DNA from: Agapanthus africanus
Lineage: Eukaryota > Streptophyta > Magnoliopsida > Asparagales > Amaryllidaceae
Assembly (NCBI GenBank): GCA_030015575.1
Contig: JASDDO010000006.1
Coordinates: 105,082,045-105,146,044 of the forward strand
Length of the DNA stretch: 64,000 nucleotides
Direction: 5' to 3'
This document shows positions 23,557-34,008 of this stretch, piece by piece. The position numbers and the translations under genes were made by a program. Numbering within the stretch: position 1 is the first letter of the stretch; each line of letters starts with the position of its first letter. The notes below the pieces were generated by a model. It had not been told where the DNA came from. It made no database searches and saw only the letters and a list, made by a program, of their open reading frames with translations.

Positions 23557-24666
23557 GTTAACTTTGATTAGCATAACATCAAGCCACTTAAGCAAAGTAA
23601 GCATTTAGGTTGGTTAAGTAAAAAAACTAGATTAATTAAAAGATTTAATTAACTAAAACATGGTTTCAAGAAACCCTAGTTTAATTCAACCATTAATTTT
23701 TAAAAAAAACTAGATTAGGATTAACACTAAAATTAACACTAAACAACTAGATTAAAGAATTCTAACCATATCAACTTAAAAGAGTAGAAATTATACCTCA
23801 AATTTTTATAGATCTAGCAAGAAGAATTTGCCTCAATGATGGCTTCATAGCACCAAGACCCAAGTTATAAAACCCAAGGTGAAAGGAATAAGGAATGGGA
23901 ATTAAGTTGTGAGATTAAATTTTTGATTTTTGGAGCAATATTTTGATGAAATTTGAGATAGAAATCGAAGAGGAAAGGGGGGGGGGGGAATTTCCTGCAG
24001 ATTTTCGGCCAGGGGAGAGGTGAGGGATGGGGGTGCGTGTTGTGAGAAAATTCCTAAGTCAGCCCTCTCAAATAATGTACACCAACTTTCAATTTAACCC
24101 CTTTTTAAAACCTTTTTAAAACACACCATTTCCTCACATGCCTTAAAGTCAAAAGAGGCAAGGAAATTTTCTGGGCCTGATCATGGTGGGGCCGGCCTAG
24201 GGTTGAGGGAAGGGAGAGAGGGGTTTACAAAAGAAATTTTATGTAAAAAGACCCCGTACAAGTCCAAAATTGCAAGTTTTAGCTTAAAATTCAATAAATT
24301 TCGTTTTCTATAATAAAAATTAGTTAAAAATCGAAATAAAAAACTAAAAATTTATGCTACAACAAGATTTTAATTAAAATAATTTTAAAGATTAAAATTA
24401 GCCCAGAAAAAATTTTATTTATTGCTAATTTAATGTATTTTCTTACCGGCTTAAAATAATATTAAAAATTGAAAAATTAGGGAAAATTTTTAAACGACCA
24501 GAATTTCATAATTAACTCATTTGCTACTAAAAACTAGCAATTACCTATCCAAATTAGGTATAATTAGTCCTAAACTGCAAAATAACAAAAAGGACGGTTT
24601 TCGGAAAAATACCGAATTTTCACCGAATTCCAGGAAAACACCAAAACGACTCTTCAAGGCGTTACA
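23557..24666 (-). repeat. Inverted-repeat arm 2: U3-side part of LTR D
   Basis: Reverse complement of arm 1, ending at GGCGTTACA, the outer terminus of D. It is followed by the GGAAG target copy. A run of G near 23980 and several single-base differences separate it from arm 1. Confidence 0.9.
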
Positions 24667-24671
24667 GGAAG
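24667..24671. repeat. Right target-site duplication of D (GGAAG)
   Basis: Exact match to 19181-19185. Element B leader continues directly after it. Confidence 0.9.
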
Positions 24672-25526
24672 GTGTTCCGACGGGTTGTAGTCCTCACGAG
24701 GGGGTATGCATAAAAAGTTGTTGCTGGGGGACCCGTTGGTGCCACGGTGACCCCATTGGATGGGGTGGCTGCCCGACCAACAGTGGTATCAGAGCCAAAC
24801 TAGAGAATTAGAAGATGTTAGTAGAATTACGAAACCGAAACAACTCCGAAACCTCAAAACCAAAACCCCAGTTCCTGTCGTTTTTAAAAAGTTCACTGGA
24901 AATTATTTAAACAAGTGCAGATTAATACATATGATGTAATAAGAACATGAGAGAAAAACGAGGCCAATCTACCGGATTTTGGCCGGCGAAACATAGATAG
25001 AAAACGGCCTGGCCGATTTTCTAGATGAGTTTGGGCTCCATTTTTCTTTGGTGTTCCAGACCCTGGGTTTTGGTGTTTCACGTATTGTTTGTTTCTTCCA
25101 AGATTGCATGTGATGTTATCTTTCTGTAACGGAAATTTGGAGTGTTTCGTATTCGTAATTTTAACAACGTTTTGGGTTTATATATGTGATACAATATTTG
25201 GAATCCACAATAATTAGTTTTGTGAAAACTAGTTCGAATTTTGTAAACCTATCAATTTAGTCTCATTTGATCGGTTGCCACGGGGTTTTGATATGGATCA
25301 AAACTCTGTCGCAATCACGTAGTGTACGCGGATACTCGCCGGGTAACATTACTAGATAGCCACGCCCTAAAGCCCCGACCAAATGACTGTAGGAGAACCC
25401 CGTTTCCAAAACCATCCTCCCGGGTGCTCGCGGCCGCGTTGTTCCGCCTAAGTGCACTTCGTCGACGGCATCGGTGGGTGCGGCCGTCTACTAAAATTTT
25501 CAAAGAGCAATCGATCAGGTTGTTGG
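24672..25526 (+). mobile_element. Leader of element B after D, with intact primer site
   Basis: Holds the rest of the extra segment, the second CCAACAGTGGTATCA copy and the full primer site TGGTATCAGAGCC (24784-24796). It continues as leader with GC-rich half-palindromes (GGCCGGCG, CGGCCTGGCCG near 24985-25017). The block 25260-25500 is the reverse complement of leader blocks in GH and I at roughly 80% identity by eye. No gag coding is seen before element I interrupts at 25527. Confidence 0.7.
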
Positions 25527-27098
25527 TGTAGGGTTACTAGGCACTGTCACAAGGTTCTACAAGGCATCAACCATGCCCGATTCAATTTTTAGACGTGCAG
25601 AACAACCCTAACCAAGATCTTAGACTAGAGATTTGGCGAAAAATAAGCAAGTAAACAACTTTACTTCTAAGAGTTTGGGATTACAACCTTTGTAGATCCG
25701 GTCCTTCACTTCTAAAGCTCCGTGTTGACGTCCTTTCGCTGCGATCATCGAGATCCCGGACTCTTGTGAGGGTTTTCTCGGAGAAATGAACGGGCTAGCT
25801 CGTTGACTTCGAGGCCGAAGATGATCTACGTTGAAGAGACTCAAACTCAAGCTCCATCTGCACTAGGTCATGAACTTTGTGAAGAAAAAACCCTAAACTA
25901 AATGGCAAGTAGTAGAGGATGATGAAATAGGAAGTAGGTTCACTTTGGATTTTGATTTCTCACTTTATTTCTTCACTTGAAAATTTCTAGCATGTTTTTC
26001 TTCTTGAATGAAGAAGAAGAAGAAGAAAGAATATGAATAATGAATTATATAAAAAGAATAATCAGGTGAAGTCTATCATAATGCAACCATGGGTGAGTTA
26101 ACCTTTGTAGAGACTGAACCATAGTTTAAGTTAGTGGTTTGGTTAATAAATATCTTTAGTGAGACAAAGTTAGTGGACTTGGTCAAATAATACTAAAAGC
26201 TTCATGAAGCTTTAAGCATGACAAAGTGCACACTAATTTTGAATTACAAAATAAATATAAACCATATCCACTAACCTAAATATGGTGTAAGTCATAGACA
26301 CATCCAAGTTTGCATGTATCATCAACCATGATACAAATTAGTGCACAAACATATATTACATATACAACTTGTGCACACCAAGTGAGAAAATCAATCTTAA
26401 GTGAACCAATAATAGTTAATGTAAAGTAATATATCAAATATATAATTATACATCAAATCATTAAATCAACACTTGATTTAATGATCCGATCATATCGCAT
26501 ATAACCGACTAATATCTAGTGTATCAATATATCGAATCAACACTTGATTCGGTAACCCGGCTATATCTCATATAACCGACCGATGATACAAATCTCGAGA
26601 ATAGAATACAGAATCACATACTGGTATTATTCTCGGTCCCGCACATATCTCATATGCCCTCCTATTTCGTTTCGCTTGAGCCAGGAAACCTCTGTGTAGG
26701 ACTCTAAAGACTCGTCAATACGCCGGCAGTAGGTGGTGATCATATCAATCACCCACAAGCCGCAAGCGGTATGCTAAATGTAACGGCCACCCGGGTATTG
26801 AGCGATCGGAAGATCAACGAGCAAGCCTGCTCACACTCCTGCGAATCCAATCAGTAACACTTGCCGCACAGTCCGGTCGGTTCGTCTGATATGTCGCATA
26901 TCTCGCCTAGGGGTGGTAAACGTCAGACCCCAATAGCTTGATAAGTCATCCCGATGTAAGTTCCATAACGTTCGTGAAACTACTGAGAACACTTACCAGC
27001 AAATCACAGCAACCCTGGCCAGGGATTTCCAGTTATGGCCAGTCGAGCATAGCGCAACATCAACCCCCAATAACGGGAGAGACCAATCCCCTCCTATT
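25527..27098 (-). repeat. 3' LTR of element I, part 1
   Basis: Begins TGTAGGGTTACTAGGCAC (plus view) and runs parallel to the GH LTR at 27099 onward until ...GAGACCAATCCCCTCCTATT, where GH interrupts. The remainder is at 47650-48284. Joined length is about 2.2 kb, equal to the GH LTRs. Confidence 0.85.
27094..27098. repeat. Target-site copy of GH, left (CTATT)
   Basis: CTATT abuts the GH terminus TGTAGGG. The right copy at 47650-47654 is CTATC, one mismatch. The interrupted LTR I continues directly into CGCTCATTGCC, as in the intact GH LTRs. Confidence 0.75.
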
Positions 27099-29314
27099 TG
27101 TAGGGTTCCTAGGCACACTAATGAGGTCTCACAGGGCATCAACCATGCCAATTTCAAATTTTACAAGTGCCGAGAAACCCTAATACGGATTCGTTAACTA
27201 GAGATTAAGGGAGAAAACCGAACAAGTAAACAACTTTTCTAAGAAATGAATGGAAATACAACCTTTGTAGATCCGGTCCTCCACCTCCATAGCTCTGTGA
27301 TGAAATCCCCTCGCTGCGATCATCGGAACCCGGGCTCTAGCGTCGGCTTCATCGGAGAAATGGGGAGGCTAGGTTGTCGACTTCGATGCCGAAGATAATC
27401 TATGTCGAGGCAACTCAAGATCAAGCTCCAACTTCACCAAGTCATGAAACTTGTGAAGAAAACACCCTATACAACTTGGCAAGTGATAGAGGATGAAGAA
27501 ATAGGAAGTGGGTTCACTTTAGAATTGGATTTCTCACTCTTTTTCTCATGTTGCCATTGATGGTAGCAAGCTCTCTTCTAGTTGGAGAAGAAGAAGAAGA
27601 AAAAAAAGAATATGATAAGAATAAAAAGAATAAGTTAAAAAGAAAAACCCCTTCATTCTTATCATATTGCAACCTTAGTTAAGTGTAGAGAATGAACTAA
27701 GGTTAGTTGAATGGTTAGGTTTAGGAGATGAAGACAAAATGGTCATTTTTAGTCAAAGATGCATGAAGCATCAAGAATGTTCTAAAAGCAACCATTTTGT
27801 TTTCCTTTTTCTTTTAACCAAAAATGAATAGATAAATAAAAGAAATGAAACCCTAACCATTCACTTAACATAGTGTATATCATACACACACCCAAGGTTG
27901 CATGTATCATCAAACATGATACAAACAAGTGTACAAAAATATATCACATATACAATGTGCACTTCAAGTGAGAAAACCCATTTAATGTGAACCAATACTA
28001 GTTAATGCTAAATAATATATCAAATATATAATTATACATTAAATCATTAAATCAACACTTGATTTAATGATCCGATCATATCGCATATAACCGACTAGTA
28101 TCAAGTGTTTTAATGTATCGAATCAACACTTGATTCGGCAACCCGGCTATATCACATATAACCCGCCGATGATACAAATCACGAGAATAGAATACGGTAT
28201 TACATACACGCATTATTCTCGGTCCCGCACATATCTCATATGCGCTCCTATTTCGTTTCGCTTGAGCCAGGAAACCTCTGTGTAGGACTCTAAAGACTCG
28301 TCAATACGCCGGCAGCAGGTGATGATCATATCAAACACCCACAAGCCGCAAGCGGTCTGATAAACGTAACGGCCACCTGGGTATTGAGCAATCAGAAGAT
28401 CGACGAGCAAGCCCGCTCACAGTCCTGTGAATCCAACCAGTATCACTTACCGTACAGTCCGGTCTCGTCGTCTGATATGTCGCATATCTTGCCTAGGGGT
28501 GGTAAACGTCAGACCCCAATAGCTCCATAAGTCGTGTCGATATGAGGTCTATAATAGTTCAAGAAACTACTGGTAACACTTACCAGTAAATCTCAGCAAC
28601 CCTGGCCAGGGATTTCCGGTTATAGCCAATCGAACATAGCGCAACATCAACTCCCTATACCGGGAGAGACGAATCCCCTCCTATCGCTCATTGCTTCCAT
28701 GTGATTCGGGACTGTACCCAAAAGCCACCGTTTTGCACGCCTTCTTGGACGTGGTAAGGTTGAAATCAAAGCATAGTGGGAATCACACAAGACTCTATGA
28801 CGATCTCGGGTCTACAGACTAACCTGTACCAGTGTCACCATAGAACGGCCATCTGACGTAGGGTATAATACCATCTGGGAGTTCTCGGCGAGTCCGTCCA
28901 GTGTACCCAGTCTCCACTGAGCACCCGTATATCATCTCTGATGTCAAACACCAATGGATATGTGAACATCCATCTCCCATCTGTATGGGTCGAGAAGGTA
29001 TACGCTAGTCTACTCTGGTATATCGATGCCCCGTCTCGAGACACCCACGACTAGGGACCTTGAAGGATGTACTTATGGACTACCATGTCCCCACTAGTAT
29101 GATCTGCATCATAGTCCAGGTAGTCAAGTACACATCCTAAGGGCTTTACCAACATGTAACAGAGAGACAATCAGTATACACGTTATGGTAAAGAGTAACC
29201 AGATAGCATACTATCTTGTCGAGCAAGAAAGTCATCCCTATATATGTCCCAGCATCCACTACTATATACATCCTATGTACAGTAATGGCCTCTAGGGCAT
29301 ACATATAACTAACA
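27099..29314 (-). repeat. 3' LTR of element GH, 2216 bp
   Basis: TGTAGGGTTCCTAGGCAC at the left, ATATAACTAACA at the right, followed by the complement of the polypurine tract (ATCTCCCACTTGCAC). Same length as the 5' LTR at 45434-47649. Confidence 0.9.
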
Positions 29315-29335
29315 ATCTCCCACTTGCACTAGGGC
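29315..29335 (-). other. Polypurine tract of element GH
   Basis: On the minus strand CTAGTGCAAGTGGGAGAT directly precedes the LTR start TGTTAG. It gives the orientation. Confidence 0.85.
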
Positions 29336-31758
29336 TATCTGTAGCAGTGGTTGTAGTATCTCATACTCAACCATCCCATAAAAGTCTCTCTCTGGGAAAA
29401 TGCCTTTGTGAGTGGATCCGCCGTGTTGTCCTCTGAGTCTACTCTCCTAACCTCGATCACCTTGGATATCAGTCATCTCCATGATCAGGTGATACTGCTT
29501 TAGAATATGTCTGGATCACTGATGGGACGGACGTTCCTTGGCATAAGCCACAACTCCATTGTCACACAATGGGAGGAACTAAGTTCATCTCATGAACTAA
29601 TATACACCCAGACTTCCTCTTTGGTAGCATCTTAAGTAGCGATCTATCCAGCCTTTATCGTCTAGTATGCCACTGTATCTAGCTTGGAACTCTTCCAACA
29701 TACCGTCCATTTACTGAGGGTAAAGACAATGCCTGTGACTGACATTCAGTCGTACTTATCACCCTGGAACCTTTCCAGTGATTCTCCCCAGGATCAATTA
29801 ATACCATCTCACTATAACTAGTGAGAATCCTAACATCCAATTACTTCTATCTCATATATCAAAACACAGGATTTAGGAGGTATCACTTTGATCCTTTATG
29901 GAGAATCCTTGTGATAAGCGGAGATTGACCGAGCGTAGCATAGGAAACTCCTTCCTTATCAAGAGTATGTCATCCACATACTCTACGCGGATCACCACCA
30001 TACTCTCTACTACCTTTTTGTTTATACAAGGTTCATCTACCATTTTGATGATGTCAAACTCTTTGACTAACACATCGAAACAGATGTTCCAACTCCGCGA
30101 TGCCTGCTTTATCACATAAAACATCTTGCACACGTTTCCGCTGCTCCCACTGTCTACGAGGCCCTCTGGCTGTGTACTTATAGACGCACTCTTCTAAAAC
30201 ATCATTTAGAAAAGCAGTCATGGCACCCAACCGCCAGATATCGTAGTCATGTTATGTAGCCGTGGCAAGTAGGATCTGGATGGACTTAAGCATAGGAACT
30301 GGAAAAAGGTTTCATCATTATCCACGCCTGGTCGATGACGAAAACCTTTAACAAGTCTAGCATTGAAAGTCTCAACTTTTCCATGTACACCAAGTAATCT
30401 TCTGAAGATATACTTGCTCCTGATGGGGATTTAACCCTTCAGATAAAGCAACCAAAGTCCATACTTTGTTGGTGTATAAGGATTCCATCTCAGATCGATA
30501 AACATCCAGCCATTCTTACAGAGTCTCACTCCAGATGGCCAGCTCGAAACTAGTTGGGTCATCATCTCATGATGCAATCCTCGCTCCCACTCTCATAGAC
30601 AAACCAAAGTATCTCTCAGGTGGGTGAGGAACCCTACTAGATCGGCGGAGAGGCTGAGGTTCGTTGGTAACAATTGAATCCTTCGGTCCTACCAAATCAT
30701 CAGCTGCAGTTTGTATAGTTGGAACATTTCTGGTTCTACATAACAGATCTTGCCTCGAGCTTGTCCGGATTTTGCTTTTCAGACATAGGCTGGACAACCC
30801 CAAATCTTAACTAACTTAAGATATGGGCTCTTCCCTTTCCATATCACATATGAAGCGGTAGGCAACTGATTTGATTGGAACCCTATTCAATAGGTATGAA
30901 ACTTCATAAGTGCATAACTCCCAAAAAGGAAATAGGTAACTCAGTAGTACTCATCATAGAGCACACCTTATCATATAGGGTGTGATTGCTCCGCCCCGAT
31001 ATACCATCGTACTATGGTGTATACGGAGGAGTAATTCTGAGAGAGAATCTCATTCTCCTTTAGAATAATCCAGGATTTTCGTGCTCAAGTATTCTCCTCC
31101 TTGATCTCATCATAGGACATAATACTTATACCCTTGTTTTTGGTTCTCTACTTCTAACTTACATTCTGTGAATATCACAAAAGCTTCGGACTTGTGTTTC
31201 AACAGGAACATATGTCTAAATCTTGAGAGATGATCAGAGAATGTAATGAAGTACAAAGAACCAGTCTTGGCATGTGTAGACATGGGAACTTACATACATC
31301 AAAATGTATCAATCCCAAGAGTTTACTAACTCTTTCTCTGTTTCCAATAAACAGAGCTATGGTCATCTTATCTTTGTGACATGACTGGCAAGTTTCATAA
31401 GATGTAAATTCAAACTGATTTAAATATGCATCTAAATGTAACTTTAGCTAGTCGGGTCACATTGATCTGACCTAGTCTACAATGCCTCAAGAAGGATTCG
31501 TTCATTTCTGAACTCTTCCTCTTGTGTGTGTTCTATATACTAAGAACCGTAGTTTGATTTAGAATGTCAATGCTTTTAGATAACGTGCCTGAAACGATCA
31601 ACTTTTGATATAGGAAATGTTCAAAACATTATCCAACAATACAAAATTATATCCTTTCTTTACAAATAAAGAGACTGATATGATTTTGTATATCAGGTTC
31701 GGTATCTAATAGCATTTGTTCAGAATTAATGTATTGGTAATACAGGGTGACAGTGGCC
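29336..31758 (-). pseudogene. Decayed pol of element GH (RNase H, RT, integrase)
   Basis: Read on the minus strand from right to left. The integrase/GAG-pre-integrase part lies near 31350-31560 and the integrase-RT linker at 30567-30803 (LRRSSRVPHPPERYFGLSM, compare LRRSSRQSYPPERYYGFLI of J). RT is at 29873-30133 (IKQASRSWNICFD and the active-site EYVDDILLI). The RNase H tail near 29400-29440 contains the DNTADPLT coding block. Frames are broken by many stops and shifts. K interrupts the protease end at 31758. Confidence 0.8.
31754..31758. repeat. Target-site copy of K, left (TGGCC)
   Basis: TGGCC before the K terminus TGTAAGTGCACGG. The right copy at 41914-41918 is TGACC, one mismatch. GH homology continues across the two flanks when K is removed (compare 60830-60870 in I). 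Confidence 0.75.
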
Positions 31759-33987
31759 TGTAAGTGCACGGCGGCGCCCCGGCCGTCAATCCGACGGCCA
31801 AACGCGGAAACGGTGGTAAACTTAAAATTTTGCGGACTTTGCAAACCGGCACCACCGCGCACTAAACCCCGGATCGTGCCATTAAACTAGTCAAAGCTAT
31901 CTAGAGAGGGGGTAGAGAAGTATACCATACGATCCGAGTCCTCCGGTCTTCATCTCCACTCCGATCTCCTCGCGGGAACTCCGGTCGTCGCCTCCTCGCC
32001 GGAAGGGCACCACGTCGCCTGTAGCTTTTACGGGCTCCCACCTCAATACCGAGGCAACTCGGGCGCGAAGCTGGCGAATCGACGCGTCCAAGATTTGCTG
32101 TAGGAAGTGAGTAGAATAGCTGTCTCTTTTGGGGTTTAGGAGGTTGCCAATTTGGAGGGATTTTTCACAATGATTTTCATGGAGGGATGCTCAAGAAAAA
32201 TTGAACATCATCGGAAATGAGCTCGGCCACCAACATAAGAAATAGCTCACTGGAGAAATGAATGAAGCCTGCACCCCTTTTGTGAATGAATGAATGAACT
32301 AATACCAAAGAAAGAAAATCAATCTCACAGCACACACACACACACAAGGGGGAGGGCCCACGAAATTAGCAAGGAAAATGCCACACAAAGAAATAAATCC
32401 ATTTTCATATCATCCTCCAGCACACCATTAATTAATCCACTAAAATTAAAAACCCCACTCCAATTATCCACAGTGGCCGGCCCATCACTAACCCATACCC
32501 AATCATGTCAAAATAAATGCAAGGGATGGAGCAAAGGATAATGATGCTATCATATCAATCTTTTACATAAAACCCCTCAACAAAATGTTAATTGCAAACT
32601 TGCAATTAACACCCTCCAACGAAAAGTCCGACCGGGAAGGAAAAAGAGAAAACCGGCCGGAACGGAATGCAAACTGGCAACTCCAGAAAACTGGTCCCGT
32701 AATAAATTACAGGAAAACCCCGATACTGTGCATACACACCCGCATCTGTATTCCGTCCGGATACAAATGCAAAGAGACAAAATCTACACTATCTAAAACT
32801 AGAATCCGGCTTAAGCCAAAGCCGGCTAGTAAAAACCGTCCGATCACGATCCGTGCAATACCGCACGTATCTGATCGAACCCTGCCATATCTCCATACGG
32901 CCTCTACAGCGTTTCGCCCGAAACCTGAGTAACTGAAAGTGTGGTGGACTCTAAAGACTCGTCAATACTATGGCTGTGGATTTAACCACTAGCACGTCAG
33001 AGGTATAAGCCAATACGTGACGGGCCACCAGCTATTGACTAAAAGGGACGTCGATGAGGAAGCTCACCCCGACACCCAACTGAGCCTGTCAGTGACAATA
33101 TCCGTACAGTCCGGTCCGTTCGTCTATGAGCATCGCATTGCGGGCCTAGGGGGTTGGTAAAAGTCAGACCCCCAAAAGCGGTACAAGTCGTGTCGGAGTG
33201 TAGCCCAGAACACCCTGAGATACTACTGGAATACCTACCAGTAAATCTCCTGCCTTGGCCAAGGTCTTTGTGTAATGGCTCTCCTAGACACAGCGCGACC
33301 TCACCCCCAATACCGGGAGAGACGAACCCCTGAAGATCCGCTCACTGCCTCCATGTGGCTCGGGACTGTACCCAACTAAAACCTGTTTGCACGACTCCTT
33401 TGAGCCGTGGTAGGGTAGTAATCAAAGTACAGTGGGAACTCACACGAGACGAATGACGATCCCCAGGTCGATGAACTAACCTGTACACATGTCACCTGGG
33501 AACTGCTATCTGACGTCAGGTATAAGACCAACTAGCATGTTCCCGGCGAGTCCTGTCCGGTGTACTCATAACCCAATGAGCACCTGTATACATCTTAGGT
33601 GAACCAACTGACACCAGTGGCTTGTGAGACCGGCCACCGCCCCTCGTCGGGGTCTCGACTGTATACACTAGTCTACTCTGGAGTATCGATGCCCTGTCTC
33701 GAAACTCCTACGACTAGGGACCTTTTAAGGATGTGCTTATAGACTACCAGCTCCCACGTATATGATCGCCCTCATACTGCCGGTAGTCAAGCAAGAATCC
33801 TAGGGGCTCTATCAACGTGCAATAGTGATCTGTCATGTCACCTAAAGCAGTACACGATGATAAAGGTAAACCAGATAGCATACTATCATCTTGAGTAAGA
33901 CTGTCCTACCGGGATAGGTCCTCCCTCAATCATTGCAATCACGTGCCTGTGATCCAATAATTGACTCTGAGGGCACTATCTCCAACA
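31759..33987 (-). repeat. 3' LTR of element K, 2229 bp
   Basis: TGTAAGTGCACGGCGGC to CACTATCTCCAACA. Differences from 39685-41913 include GAGAGGGGG against GAGAAAGGG, CACCCCTTTT against CACCCTTTTT, ATTTTCAT against ATTTGCAT, TCGCCCGA against TCGTCCGA and CATTGCGG against CATGGCGG. Confidence 0.92.
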
Positions 33988-34008
33988 ATCTCCCACTTGC
34001 ACTCAAGG
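33988..34008 (-). other. Polypurine tract of element K
   Basis: Minus-strand reading CTTGAGTGCAAGTGGGAGAT directly precedes the LTR start TGTTGG. The same tract is found in A. Confidence 0.85.

Larger units (their letters stand above)
19186..24666 (-). mobile_element. Gypsy D: solo-like LTR holding an inverted element fragment
   Basis: A single insertion of 5481 bp flanked by perfect GGAAG copies. Its two termini, TGTCACGACC and GGCGTTACA in plus view, are the two ends of one minus-strand gypsy LTR. Within it lies a plus-strand segment (about 21422-23556) made of the 3' end of pol, a polypurine tract and the first ~1.25 kb of an LTR of the same family. Without that segment the LTR would be about 3.4 kb, close to the 4.0 kb of C. 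No primer-binding site or second LTR adjoins, so D is best described as a solo LTR, or a chimaeric insertion, with an inverted capture. Confidence 0.8.
16887..25526 (+). mobile_element. Ty1/copia element B, 5' end, plus strand, with nested D
   Basis: 5' LTR 16887-19076, then leader 19077-19185, then gypsy D (19186-24666), then leader 24667-25526, where minus-strand element I begins. Its 3' end is beyond the window. It inserted into the leader of F; the five bases before it are CCATT, and the matching copy is out of view. Its leader block near 25260-25500 is the reverse-orientation counterpart of 44330-44560 (GH) and 63240-63500 (I), so B, GH and I are relatives. Confidence 0.8.

Noticed and set aside
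32290-32541. 83-codon frame repeated at 40216-40467
   Set aside because: Same LTR-duplication explanation; contains a simple CA/ACAC repeat.
32585-32932. 115-codon plus-strand frame, identical to 40511-40858
   Set aside because: The two copies are identical only because they lie in the nearly identical LTRs of K. The strand is opposite to the element and no domain is visible.
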